DNA of 64,000 nucleotides, taken from Aeromonas sobria (lineage in GTDB: Bacteria; Pseudomonadota; Gammaproteobacteria; Enterobacterales; Aeromonadaceae). The DNA lies in contig NZ_CDBW01000033.1 of NCBI RefSeq assembly GCF_000820145.1, positions 1 through 64,000 on the forward strand, read 5' to 3'. The notes below the pieces were generated by a model. The model was not told the DNA's origin. It did no database searches and worked only from the letters and a program-made list of their open reading frames with translations. The translations under genes and the position numbers were made by a program. Shown here in pieces: positions 1 through 6,681 of the stretch; position 1 is the first letter of the stretch; each line of letters starts with the position of its first letter.

Positions 1-22
1 ATCGCTTGGGCTTTTTTCTTGC
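1..22 (+). terminator. 3' half of a probable intrinsic terminator
   Basis: The window opens with CGCTTGGGC followed by a run of six T, which is the shape of the descending arm and U-tract of an intrinsic terminator on the plus strand. The ascending arm lies outside the window, so this is inferred. Confidence 0.35.
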
Positions 23-33
23 CTGAAATTTGG

Positions 34-54
34 GTGTGCCACGCAGTGTGCCAC
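34..54 (+). repeat. 21-bp motif, left copy (matches integrase 5' region)
   Basis: GTGTGCCACGCAGTGTGCCAC matches 19 of 21 bases of the sequence at 34668-34688, in the same orientation. The right copy lies 24 bases upstream of the integrase start codon. The left copy may mark the 5' region of a second, lost or out-of-window integrase, or the edge of another element. Confidence 0.5.
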
Positions 55-198
55 AGGGCCTTGGCTGTCCTTCTCCTCTATCGCATCTCTTTGGACACCT
101 TGTGTTCAGCTTTTGGTAAGCTGGTCTGCGGTAACATGGCTGCTGTGTCAGTCATCCGTTACCCTGCAAACCAACCTACAGGAGGAACAACCAACACC

Positions 199-813
199 GT
201 GAACCGAATGACCGCCCCCCTATTGATCCTCTGCCTTATGGCCATTCCCGCTTTTGCTGCCTCTACGTTCAGCTTTGAACGGTATGATGTGAAAAGCAAC
301 CAGCTGTATATGCATCTGGTGAGCCCAACCACGCAGGGGGATGTCTTGTTGCAGGTTGGTGAAAAGATGCTCCCCCTCAAGAACGCCAAGCTGGAAGGCC
401 TGTTCATGCTCAATGTTCAGGTTCCTTGTGAGCAATTGACTGCTGGCACGACGCTTTATTGGGCTACTGGGCGTTCGTTGTTGCATGCCCCTATTCCGCC
501 CCAGAATTGTCAGCTTCCCCGTGAGGTTACCCCTGTCACGGTCTTTGACAAGCAAGGCGAGTGTTGGCTGGATATCGGTGATAACACCTTGTGGCGAGCC
601 GCGACCGAGGTGAGTAAGCTAAACAAAGCGACCGTGTACCAAAATATGTATGCCCTTTTTCTGGCTAATCGTACAGCCTTCTCCGGTGAAGACATCAACC
701 GCCTTAAAAGCCCTTTGCTGCGATGCCCACCAGATCAGTTGATTGAGCAAATCCCCCCTCAAGATGCCCATCGCTTGTTTAAGGAGATGCTGGAGTTTAA
801 AAAGCAATCCTAG
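199..813 (+). CDS. FimV/LysM-like secreted protein of an integrative element
   Basis: This 204-aa protein starts with a hydrophobic signal-like segment (APLLILCLMAIPAFA), so export is likely. The second half contains TLWRAATEV, then VYQNMYALFLANRTAF and INRLKSPLL, which closely follow the conserved core of FimV-type proteins (a LysM-like peptidoglycan-associated motif: LWrIA, yQ.m.alf.aNp.AF, iNrLk.g). The GTG start at 199 was chosen because AGGAGG lies at 180-185. An ATG at 208 is the alternative, and the longer open frame from 19 has no signal-like start. FimV-like proteins occur in conjugative elements near pilus or transfer genes, but none are visible here, so the specific role is unknown. 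Confidence 0.6.
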   Translation: MNRMTAPLLILCLMAIPAFAASTFSFERYDVKSNQLYMHLVSPTTQGDVLLQVGEKMLPLKNAKLEGLFMLNVQVPCEQLTAGTTLYWATGRSLLHAPIPPQNCQLPREVTPVTVFDKQGECWLDIGDNTLWRAATEVSKLNKATVYQNMYALFLANRTAFSGEDINRLKSPLLRCPPDQLIEQIPPQDAHRLFKEMLEFKKQS

Positions 814-1223
814 GTAGAGGGTACATTTGTGGCATGATCTTTGGCTGTCTGCGCAGCCTGGTAAATCGCAATGTAGATGTATCCGTGGCTGCCCAGGCTA
901 TCGGCTTCGCAGGTAAATCCTGCGTGCTGGACGGTAATGCGTTGCTGGCGTTGGGCATCGAGTTCACCCGTCAGCAATTTGCCCTCCAGTTCCTTGATGA
1001 TGCTAGGAAAGGCAATTTCCAGCTGGTCTATTGCCTCCTCTACCAATTCGCCTACGAGTGATGCCCGATCTGACAGAAAGTGCAGCCGGTGATGCTCCTG
1101 AATGAGACGAGCGCCAAAGCGCGGTGTAACAGTATGGGGCAAGCCCCACTGCGCAAAGATCCGGGTGGGCAGGTCTGGTGCTTCAGATTGTTGGCCATTG
1201 GTGTGGGTGGTTGTCGTGGTCAT
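810..1223 (-). CDS. Hypothetical protein (137 aa), last gene of a minus-strand unit
   Basis: I do not recognise this 137-aa protein. It has a low-complexity Thr-rich start (MTTTTTHTN), then a mixed alpha/beta-looking body with an acidic helical stretch (LVGELVEEAIDQLEIAF) and no transmembrane segment or signal peptide. Its start lies two bases after the stop of the gene at 1226-1540, so the two are almost certainly co-transcribed. Its stop overlaps the end of the convergent FimV-like gene by four bases. It is probably cytoplasmic. Confidence 0.55.
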   Translation of the reverse strand: MTTTTTHTNGQQSEAPDLPTRIFAQWGLPHTVTPRFGARLIQEHHRLHFLSDRASLVGELVEEAIDQLEIAFPSIIKELEGKLLTGELDAQRQQRITVQHAGFTCEADSLGSHGYIYIAIYQAAQTAKDHATNVPST

Positions 1224-1225
1224 GA

Positions 1226-1540
1226 TCAGCGATACCTCAATCGGGTGTGGATGATGGTGCCTGGCACATTGTGGCGCTGGCGCAGTCTGGTCAGGTGATC
1301 TGGGAGTTCGATCAGATTTACCAGTCGCCCTCGGTAGAGCTGGGAGAGATTGACGTAGTCGGGATGGCTCACGGTGATAGTCACCTGATGCCCTGGCTGC
1401 CAGCAGCCAAACAGGAGAGCTTTGGCCTCTTTGATGGTGGTGATGCCGGGAGCGGGTAACGTTTGGCGGTTGCGCAGATGCAGTTTGTTAAGCTCGGGGG
1501 CATAGCGATGTACCTCGAGCCCGGCGATAAGACGGGTCAT
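1226..1540 (-). CDS. Hypothetical protein (104 aa)
   Basis: This is an unrecognised 104-aa basic protein beginning MTRLIAGLEVHRYAPELNK. It has no membrane segment and no known motif; the C-terminal half (VNLIELPDHLTRLRQRHNVPG) is predicted helical and basic, which would fit a nucleic-acid-associated role but does not prove one. The ATG at 1540 is preceded by GGAG and, further upstream, by the hairpin at 1563-1590, so it appears to begin a transcription or regulatory unit shared with 810-1223. Confidence 0.6.
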   Translation of the reverse strand: MTRLIAGLEVHRYAPELNKLHLRNRQTLPAPGITTIKEAKALLFGCWQPGHQVTITVSHPDYVNLSQLYRGRLVNLIELPDHLTRLRQRHNVPGTIIHTRLRYR

Positions 1541-1562
1541 GTTCGGTGACTCCAATGATGCC

Positions 1563-1590
1563 AAGGGCCAGCCTGTGAGGGCTGGCCCTT
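1563..1590 (-). terminator. GC-rich hairpin before the gene at 1226-1540
   Basis: AAGGGCCAGCC and GGCTGGCCCTT form a perfect 11-bp stem with a six-base loop, about 23 bases upstream of the start codon at 1540. It could terminate the upstream unit (1630-1926) or act as a leader hairpin. It is one of a series of similar structures in this cluster. Confidence 0.6.
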
Positions 1591-1629
1591 TATGTTGTTT
1601 GTGGATGAGCGATGAGATGGTCGCGGTGG

Positions 1630-1926
1630 CTAGTCGTTGTAAAACAGGATGTAGCTCACCCCAGCTTGCGTTGCTGCTGCGAGCAAGGGCTGTAACGTTG
1701 GCGGGTAGGCATCGAGCTCCAAGGCCAGGTTCAACATATATTCGTAGGCGGAGTCATCCTTCACACCGACATGTTCATGGGAGGCCATACGCTTGACCCA
1801 TTGCCATTCAGGCACCTGGTCTGCGTCATCGTAATCGCCCACGATGGTGCTCATGGCGACATCCAGCATTTTCATCACCGGATAGCCGACCTGTAGGGCG
1901 GGTGTTGTGGGGAAGAGAGGGGTCAT
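1630..1926 (-). CDS. Hypothetical protein (98 aa)
   Basis: This 98-aa acidic protein is unrecognised. It reads MTPLFPTTPALQVGYPVMKM, then an acidic patch (VGDYDDADQVPEW) and a helical C-terminus (AYEYMLNLALELDAYP). There is no signal peptide or membrane span. The start at 1926 was taken because AAGGAACG lies just upstream; the longer frame to 1986 would overlap the neighbour. It sits 32 bases downstream of 1959-2300 in the same direction, so co-transcription is likely. Confidence 0.6.
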   Translation of the reverse strand: MTPLFPTTPALQVGYPVMKMLDVAMSTIVGDYDDADQVPEWQWVKRMASHEHVGVKDDSAYEYMLNLALELDAYPPTLQPLLAAATQAGVSYILFYND

Positions 1927-1958
1927 TGCATCGTTCCTTGTTGTCGTCTGGGCGGTGG

Positions 1959-2300
1959 TTACTGTTGATTGATAACCGGCTTGCAATTGAGGCGGTCCAG
2001 CAGGTGTAGCGAGCCGTACTGGGCTGACAATCGGTCTATGGCTATTTGGGCGCAGGCTGCTCTGCTGGGCTTATTTTCAGGTATTGCGTAACGCGCAGTG
2101 AGCCAGCCGCCGAGCAATGCGATGCGGTAGCCACTCGGGATGTGGGTGAGCGAGGTGCCTATGCCCCTCCCGTGAATGAGGAAAGGCACAGCCTGCCCGC
2201 CGATGTTGATATCAATGCGCTGGCCCTTGAGCTCAAAGGTGGTGAGCTCGCCAGTTTGCGGATGTTTGCCGGGCACCTTGATAGTGATGTTCTTTGCCAT
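1959..2300 (-). CDS. Hypothetical protein (113 aa)
   Basis: This unrecognised 113-aa basic protein begins MAKNITIKVPGKHPQTGELT and is predicted to be beta-rich at its N-terminus (the phrase TFELKGQRIDINIGGQAVPF looks like paired strands). The ATG at 2300 has GGAGGTGTGAG immediately upstream, a strong ribosome-binding site. It begins one base after the stop of the 2302-2844 gene, indicating translational coupling. Confidence 0.6.
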   Translation of the reverse strand: MAKNITIKVPGKHPQTGELTTFELKGQRIDINIGGQAVPFLIHGRGIGTSLTHIPSGYRIALLGGWLTARYAIPENKPSRAACAQIAIDRLSAQYGSLHLLDRLNCKPVINQQ

Positions 2301-2301
2301 C

Positions 2302-2844
2302 TCACACCTCCGGCTTGTGTTCAAAGTGGCGAGTCACAACGCCCGCCTCTGGGTCGATACTGATAAACGCCGGGGCCTGCGGGTGGTACTGATAGAGCCG
2401 CGCCAGTTCGGCACGAAAGGCCTCGATGTTTGGTGCAATCACATGGTTGGTATCCCCCTCGGCATAGGTAAAGGTCTCGAGCTTCTCTGTGTTAATCCAG
2501 ATGCCGAAATACCAAGCATCTTCCTCGGTGTCGTACTGCTGCCAGCCCTTGGCTAGCAGTGTCCGGTCGTAGTAGTAGCGGTCAGCCTGATGGCTGCCCC
2601 GGTCGAGTCGGCAGCCTGTCACTGTGAGCTCAAGCGGGATACGTCCCGTCTTGTGAGCTTGCTTTACCCGGCGCAGCAGCTTGAGGGCCTTGGCTCTGCT
2701 ACGGCCATTACCGAGCGGATGGGGTTGCCTGGCCCGCAATGCGAGGTGGGTCATTATCTTCGGCGCGATATTGTGGTTGAGCTGGCCGATGGCGGCGGTG
2801 AGCTGCCGGGCAGTCAGGGTGTTGTAATCACGCAGGTCGTGCAT
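2302..2844 (-). CDS. Hypothetical protein (180 aa)
   Basis: This 180-aa protein is unrecognised. It opens MHDLRDYNTLTARQLTAAIG, continues with a basic segment (ALRARQPHPLGNGRSRAKALKLL... at about residues 32-52) and ends with an aromatic, strand-rich part containing DAWYFGIWINTEK. No catalytic motif is apparent. The start at 2844 was chosen over the longer frame because AAGGAACC lies just upstream and because the longer frame would run through the hairpin at 2869-2891. It is the first gene of a unit with 1959-2300 and 1630-1926. Confidence 0.6.
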   Translation of the reverse strand: MHDLRDYNTLTARQLTAAIGQLNHNIAPKIMTHLALRARQPHPLGNGRSRAKALKLLRRVKQAHKTGRIPLELTVTGCRLDRGSHQADRYYYDRTLLAKGWQQYDTEEDAWYFGIWINTEKLETFTYAEGDTNHVIAPNIEAFRAELARLYQYHPQAPAFISIDPEAGVVTRHFEHKPEV

Positions 2845-2868
2845 GGTTGGGGTTCCTTCAAATGCAAA

Positions 2869-2891
2869 CAGCCCCTCGGCGTGAGGGGCTG
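2869..2891 (-). terminator. GC-rich hairpin before the gene at 2302-2844
   Basis: CAGCCCCTC and GAGGGGCTG form a perfect nine-base stem. On the minus strand it is followed by TTTGCATTTGAAGGAA and then the start codon. A nearly identical tail (TTTTGCATTTCAAGGAG) follows the hairpin at 4310-4335. Confidence 0.6.
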
Positions 2892-3047
2892 CATGAGGTT
2901 GTGGGGAGGATTTGTCTATAGCCATTGCTTGAGGCGCTTGATGTCTCGCTGATAACGACGGCGGTGGCTGTGCCAAATCACCCGCTCGGCAGCAGCTTCC
3001 AACAGTGCGGTGGTCACGGTGCGAGGCAGGACCAGATTTGCCCCATC

Positions 3048-3203
3048 TCAGTTATCCAGGTCCAGCACGCCGCAACGCACCAAACTTGCCAACTGCGTGT
3101 CGAGCTTGTCGGTCAGCTCCAGTGCGATGAACTCCTCGATATGAGCTCGGAGACTGGCGATAGCGGCCTCGGTCTCCATTGGTGATGCAGTGGGCGTTGC
3201 CAT
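3048..3203 (-). CDS. Small hypothetical protein (51 aa), possibly split by an in-frame TGA
   Basis: A 51-codon frame begins MATPTASPMETEAAIASLRA and ends VLDLDN. It starts two bases after the stop of the 3206-3568 gene, so it looks like part of the same operon. Directly after its TGA at 3048-3050 the same frame stays open for another 44 codons to a TAG at 2916-2918, encoding a basic, helical tail (AAERVIWHSHRRRYQRDIKR). Either this is one 95-residue gene broken by a nonsense codon, or a second small gene starts at an internal GTG. I cannot tell which from sequence alone. Confidence 0.45.
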   Translation of the reverse strand: MATPTASPMETEAAIASLRAHIEEFIALELTDKLDTQLASLVRCGVLDLDN

Positions 3204-3205
3204 GG

Positions 3206-3568
3206 TCACGTGTGGCTGCTCCAATCCGGCGCATCATTGCTGCCATGGTTGACGTAGGCACCGACTATCATCCGTTGCCACTCGCCGACCGGCTGACCCG
3301 CAGCATTACAGGCACAGCGAAAGCGGGCGAAGTGAATCTCTCGCGGCAGGTGCTCACGCATATCACGAGGACTGACAAAGAGCGTGGTCTTGTGCAGTAC
3401 CGGGTTGGGGGCTATCAGTGGACCACCAATACGCCGTCCCTCCACATCGTGGGCATAGGCAAAGCCCGGCAGCATCAACTGCTTACTGATGAGCTTGGCG
3501 AGCCCTGAATGGGCACACATGGCCTCTGCCACGGCGGCCTGGCTAAAGCTGTCATTGAACTCAATCAT
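3206..3568 (-). CDS. Hypothetical protein (120 aa)
   Basis: This 120-aa protein is unrecognised. It starts MIEFNDSFSQAAVAEAMCAH and contains FARFRCACNAAGQPVGEWQR, in which two cysteines two apart could bind metal, though no full zinc motif is present. Its start codon overlaps the stop of 3565-3780 by four bases, which implies translational coupling. No signal peptide or membrane span is visible. Confidence 0.6.
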   Translation of the reverse strand: MIEFNDSFSQAAVAEAMCAHSGLAKLISKQLMLPGFAYAHDVEGRRIGGPLIAPNPVLHKTTLFVSPRDMREHLPREIHFARFRCACNAAGQPVGEWQRMIVGAYVNHGSNDAPDWSSHT

Positions 3569-3780
3569 TGATGTTTCTCCCTTTCTGCTGGTGCACGGTA
3601 AGCCGCTGCCAGCAGCGCAAACTGTTCGACTAGGTAACTGATGCTGATGCCCAGTTCATCACTGACCCCATCACCCAGACGGTGATGCAGGTGTGCCATG
3701 TCATCGGCGACACGTTGGGCTAGGTGGGCCGTTGAACTCGGTGGCGAGCTTGTCATCGTCAGGGTGATGGAGAGAGCCAT
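3565..3780 (-). CDS. Small hypothetical helical protein (71 aa)
   Basis: This is an unrecognised 71-aa protein, MALSITLTMTSSPPSSTAHL, followed by a helical segment (AQRVADDMAHLHHRLGDGV, then SYLVEQFALLAAAYRAPA). The start at 3780 overlaps the last base of the stop of the gene upstream, and its end overlaps the start of 3206-3568, so it is embedded in an operon of coupled genes. A small helical adaptor or DNA-binding accessory protein is possible, but nothing specific is shown. Confidence 0.55.
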   Translation of the reverse strand: MALSITLTMTSSPPSSTAHLAQRVADDMAHLHHRLGDGVSDELGISISYLVEQFALLAAAYRAPAEREKHQ

Positions 3781-4286
3781 CACATCTCTCCCCAGGGGGC
3801 TTGTTCCCACAGTGACAACCGGGTCAGCACGTCTTGCGCCAGCGCCTGTTGCAACTGCTCTATCACCTTCACTAGCCGTGGGGCCTGCTCAGGACTCCCG
3901 CTCCATTCGCTCGACTGGTACAGGGCGCAGCAGGTGAATTTGTAGAGGGCTACCAGTTCGGCATCGGTGAGTGGTGCCTGATGGTAACGATGGGCAGGTT
4001 TAAGCGGCCCCAGCTTGGTCGAGCGGTGCTGACGTGGTTCCTTGTGGTCCTGCTGACGCCCAAGCTGATAGCGATGCCAAACTGCACGCCGGTTGGCGAG
4101 CATCATCAGCCGTACCAGCCGGTCTACCCGCCACGTCCAGGTACTGGTGACATCCATTGGCGAGTTCCACCAGAGGGTGCGTAGCAACTCAAGGGTGTAG
4201 TGCGGTGGCAACGGGGCATTACAAAAGCGGTGTAACTGCACGGTAAAGGCAAGATAGTCCTTGCGATCGATCATGAAGGCAGACAT
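3780..4286 (-). CDS. Hypothetical protein (168 aa), first gene of a coupled operon
   Basis: This 168-aa protein is unrecognised. It begins MSAFMIDRKDYLAFTVQLHR, has a basic middle (RQQDHKEPRQHRSTKLGPL) and ends in a helical region (RLVKVIEQLQQALAQDVLTR). The middle contains TDAELVALYKFTCCALYQSS, with a vicinal cysteine pair. The ATG at 4286 has AAGGAGC upstream, and the hairpin at 4310-4335 precedes it; the longer frame to 4412 has a Pro/His-rich N-terminus unlike a real protein. It heads a coupled set with 3565-3780, 3206-3568 and 3048-3203. Confidence 0.6.
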   Translation of the reverse strand: MSAFMIDRKDYLAFTVQLHRFCNAPLPPHYTLELLRTLWWNSPMDVTSTWTWRVDRLVRLMMLANRRAVWHRYQLGRQQDHKEPRQHRSTKLGPLKPAHRYHQAPLTDAELVALYKFTCCALYQSSEWSGSPEQAPRLVKVIEQLQQALAQDVLTRLSLWEQAPWGEM

Positions 4287-4309
4287 GGGAATAGCTCCTT
4301 GAAATGCAA

Positions 4310-4335
4310 AAGGCCACCTGTAGTGAGGTGGCCTT
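4310..4335 (-). terminator. GC-rich hairpin before the gene at 3780-4286
   Basis: AAGGCCACCT and AGGTGGCCTT form a perfect ten-base stem. On the minus strand TTTTGCATTTCAAGGAG follows and then the start codon at 4286. It is compatible with an intrinsic terminator of the RadC-like unit, or with a regulated leader. Confidence 0.65.
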
Positions 4336-4439
4336 GCTGGGGGGATCGGAATATCCGGATCATGGTGTTGGCGCGGATGATCTGGGTGATCGGGTGGACA
4401 CGTGATCGGCATGAATGTTATTGGGCGATCGACGGTTCG

Positions 4440-4913
4440 TTATTGGTGATCCTGGAGTGTGTCGGGGAGAGCCGCATCAAACAGGATGGTGTAGAGCGCA
4501 CAATCAATGCCGTTGACGGCATCGTGATGCGGGTAATAGGGCGGTGCGTCTCGGGATCGCTCGAAGTAGTCGCCAAAGCAACTGAGGCACTCGCGGATCT
4601 CGATGGTGGATCCTTGCAGCAAGGTCTCTTCAAGCTGCTTGGCATAACCCTCGTCGTCACGCGCCTTAGTGACGGCTTTTTTCAGCAACGTCTGTGCATC
4701 CTCGTTGCAGGCGGTTATCAGGCCATGGCGCAGCTGATGCAGCAGCGCATCGATGGCCTCGACACAATCGCTCTGGGTGAGTTGGTAGCCGCTCGGCAGG
4801 TGAGCCACGATGGCGGGCTCTGCCTGCATCTGGACGTTATCTGCCAGCCAGCCGCGCAGCTCGAGGAGGATATCGAGGGCGGTGAGGTGTGCTTTATTTG
4901 GGATAAGGTTCAT
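4440..4913 (-). CDS. Hypothetical protein (157 aa), coupled to a RadC-like gene
   Basis: This unrecognised 157-aa acidic protein begins MNLIPNKAHLTALDILLELR. It is largely helical (AIDALLHQLRHGLITACNED, then AVTKARDDEGYAKQLEETL) and has a cysteine pair in IRECLSCFGDYFE. The start codon overlaps the stop of the RadC-like gene (4910-5407) by four bases, so the two are translated together and may act together. No enzymatic motif is visible. Confidence 0.6.
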   Translation of the reverse strand: MNLIPNKAHLTALDILLELRGWLADNVQMQAEPAIVAHLPSGYQLTQSDCVEAIDALLHQLRHGLITACNEDAQTLLKKAVTKARDDEGYAKQLEETLLQGSTIEIRECLSCFGDYFERSRDAPPYYPHHDAVNGIDCALYTILFDAALPDTLQDHQ

Positions 4914-5407
4914 AGCTGACCTCGTTCGGCCAGGGATAGCACGCCCTCAGCACCGACCACCAGATGGTCGAGTAGCCGGACATCGACCAGCGCCAAGGCC
5001 TCTTTGAGGGCTTGGGTGAAGACCCGGTCAGATTGACTGGGTTCAGGGTCACCGCTGGGGTGATTGTGCACAGCGATGATTGCCCCGCAGTTCAGTAGCA
5101 GGGCACGCTTGACCACTTCCCGTGGGTAGATACTGGCGCTGTCCAAGGTGCCACGAAACAGCTCCTCAAAGGCCAACACGCGATGTTGGGAGTCGAGGAA
5201 CAGTGCACCAAACACTTCATGCTCCCGGTCCTGCAGCAGGGTTTGCAGCCGCTCAGCGGCCTCGGTGGTGCTGGTGATGGCGGAGCCTTTGGCAAGACGC
5301 TTGCGAGCAATCTGATTGGCGATGTGCAGCAGGTCTTGTTCGGTCACGGGTTCGGTGACGACATAGGTGCCGGGGCATTCCCCGGCTTTGAGCTTGTGGT
5401 AACGCAT
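4910..5407 (-). CDS. RadC-like JAB/MPN domain protein of the island
   Basis: This 165-aa protein carries a JAB/MPN domain of the RadC type. It has HEVFGALFLDSQHRV, then IYPREVVKRALLLN, and a JAMM-like signature HNHPSGDPEPSQSD with the HxHPSG...S..D spacing expected for zinc binding. Compared with chromosomal radC (46606-47280) it lacks the N-terminal helix-hairpin-helix region, as is usual for RadC-like proteins on plasmids and integrative elements. The start at 5407 (MRYHKLKAG) has GGAG upstream. RadC itself has no settled biochemical role. JAB domains can act as ubiquitin-like deconjugases, but this gene is 9 kb from the Ubl operon and on the other strand, so I do not assign it that role. 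Confidence 0.85.
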   Translation of the reverse strand: MRYHKLKAGECPGTYVVTEPVTEQDLLHIANQIARKRLAKGSAITSTTEAAERLQTLLQDREHEVFGALFLDSQHRVLAFEELFRGTLDSASIYPREVVKRALLLNCGAIIAVHNHPSGDPEPSQSDRVFTQALKEALALVDVRLLDHLVVGAEGVLSLAERGQL

Positions 5408-5431
5408 AGTGGAGTTCTCCAAATAAACAAA

Positions 5432-5460
5432 ACCCCGGCACACATAAAGCATGTCGGGGT
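5432..5460 (-). terminator. Hairpin before the RadC-like gene
   Basis: ACCCCG and CGGGGT close a hairpin whose lower stem extends partly into GCACA/TGT. On the minus strand a T-rich tail (TTTTGTTTATTTGGAG) leads into the ribosome-binding site of the gene at 5407. It belongs to the recurrent hairpin series of this cluster. Confidence 0.5.
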
Positions 5461-5498
5461 CAAAGGTAGAGCGGTTGTTGGTTCACTTTGAGGGTAGT

Positions 5499-5807
5499 TC
5501 AGTTGGTCTTGGTGGCGGCTTCTGCTCCTGATCCGGCTGTAGGGGCACGCTTCACCGGCATCAGCGGTCCGGGGACCAGTACGTTGAGCGGGATAGCGAG
5601 GGCCACACTCAGCTGTTCCGCCAGTTGGTAGGCCGGTCCTATGGTGTCGTAGTCAGCTACCCAGGTGGCCAGCGCCAACCCACTGCCCTCCACAGCCCGC
5701 AGGTAGACGCTGTAGCCGTGCACGGTCAGGCCGCTGTCACGTACCACCTGCGTTTCCCCCTCTCGATTGATGGCTTCCAGCTCAACGGCTATCGGATGTT
5801 TGGGCAT
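5499..5807 (-). CDS. Small HicB-like or hypothetical protein (102 aa)
   Basis: This 102-aa protein starts MPKHPIAVELEAINREGETQ at 5807, with AGGAGG upstream and a 26-base overlap with the end of 5782-6210. It reads as short strands followed by a helix (YQLAEQLSVALAIPLNVLV) and a disordered Ala/Thr-rich tail. The layout is faintly HicB-like, but no toxin partner is adjacent, so I leave it as hypothetical. Confidence 0.55.
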   Translation of the reverse strand: MPKHPIAVELEAINREGETQVVRDSGLTVHGYSVYLRAVEGSGLALATWVADYDTIGPAYQLAEQLSVALAIPLNVLVPGPLMPVKRAPTAGSGAEAATKTN

Positions 5808-6210
5808 CGCGTGCCTCCTCTTGGGGTAAGGGATCACTCTCCACGCGATAACCGTGATTAGTGCAGGTACGCTGCAGCTCAGCTAGGAAACTTGCCAACA
5901 CACGAGGTTGCTCAGTGAGAGAAACAGGCCCTGCTTGGCAGCGCCAGAAACACCGATGCTTGGGGTCAACGCAGATTTCATCCACGGGTTGGCTCATGGT
6001 GTGCCAGTCCTCGGCATTGGTGAGAGAGATCAGTTGCCACAGCACCCCAGACCAGCGCAAATGCAGCGTGACGGTACGGGCGTTTGGGCTACCAGGAGTC
6101 AGGTGCAGTAACCAGCGCTCGCCTTGGCGAGTCGGCAGCAGTTTGGCTTTAGCCGCGACCAGTCCCAGCCACTGGCGTGAGTAGTGGGACAGAGGCAGTT
6201 CGTTAGTCAT
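5782..6210 (-). CDS. Hypothetical protein (142 aa)
   Basis: This is an unrecognised 142-aa protein, MTNELPLSHYSRQWLGLVAA, with a strand-rich core (ERWLLHLTPGSPNARTVTLH) containing DWHTMSQPVDEICVDPKHRC, so Cys and His residues cluster in the centre. The ATG at 6210 has GGAGGTGTGTG upstream. It follows the DUF2787 gene after 10 bases and overlaps the 5499-5807 gene, so the three form one operon. Confidence 0.6.
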   Translation of the reverse strand: MTNELPLSHYSRQWLGLVAAKAKLLPTRQGERWLLHLTPGSPNARTVTLHLRWSGVLWQLISLTNAEDWHTMSQPVDEICVDPKHRCFWRCQAGPVSLTEQPRVLASFLAELQRTCTNHGYRVESDPLPQEEARDAQTSDSR

Positions 6211-6220
6211 CACACACCTC

Positions 6221-6649
6221 CTACTCCCCACTGACCGTGACGGTGAAATACCCCAACTGGGCGTAGCTAATGAAATTGCTCTGCCACATTGCAAACAGTT
6301 CCCGCGCTTCCACGCCGGGCAGTGGCCCCCAGCCTTGCAGATAGTGCTCGTCGCAGGAGAGGTTGAAGTCGAGCTCCTTGCAGAGCTCGGCATCCTGGCC
6401 CAGGCCCTGGTAGCTGAAGTCGGTGATGTAATCGAAGACCCAGCCGTGTAATCCCCGAATAAGCCGCAGCTCTACCGGATGGACACCACCCGTTTCGGCA
6501 CTGTAGCCGGGGCTGCGAAAGTTAAAGGTCAGGGTCGAGAGGTGGGTGAGGTCGAGCTGTTGTGCCCGCACGACTTTGCGCAGCAAGTCAGGTAGCTCGG
6601 GTGAAATCGGCAGGGCCATCCCTGCCAAGTGAAATGGCATGGTCATCAT
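6221..6649 (-). CDS. DUF2787 family protein
   Basis: The 142-aa product matches my recollection of the DUF2787 pattern: NFRSPGYSAETGGVHPVELR, then FDYITDFSYQG, KELDFNLS and AMWQSNFISY near the C-terminus. Members are small proteins found mostly on integrative elements and plasmids of Vibrio, Shewanella and Aeromonas; their function is not known. The ATG at 6649 is preceded by AAAGGA. It is followed closely by 5782-6210 and lies 32 bases downstream of the LRAT-like gene. Confidence 0.75.
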   Translation of the reverse strand: MMTMPFHLAGMALPISPELPDLLRKVVRAQQLDLTHLSTLTFNFRSPGYSAETGGVHPVELRLIRGLHGWVFDYITDFSYQGLGQDAELCKELDFNLSCDEHYLQGWGPLPGVEARELFAMWQSNFISYAQLGYFTVTVSGE

Positions 6650-6681
6650 GGTGTGTCCTTTCGTATCGAATGTGAGACGCG

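Noticed and set aside
4910..5407. RadC-like gene as the deconjugase of the Ubl operon
   Set aside because: It lies on the other strand, 9 kb away, in a different operon, and RadC-like genes are common in islands without Ubl genes.
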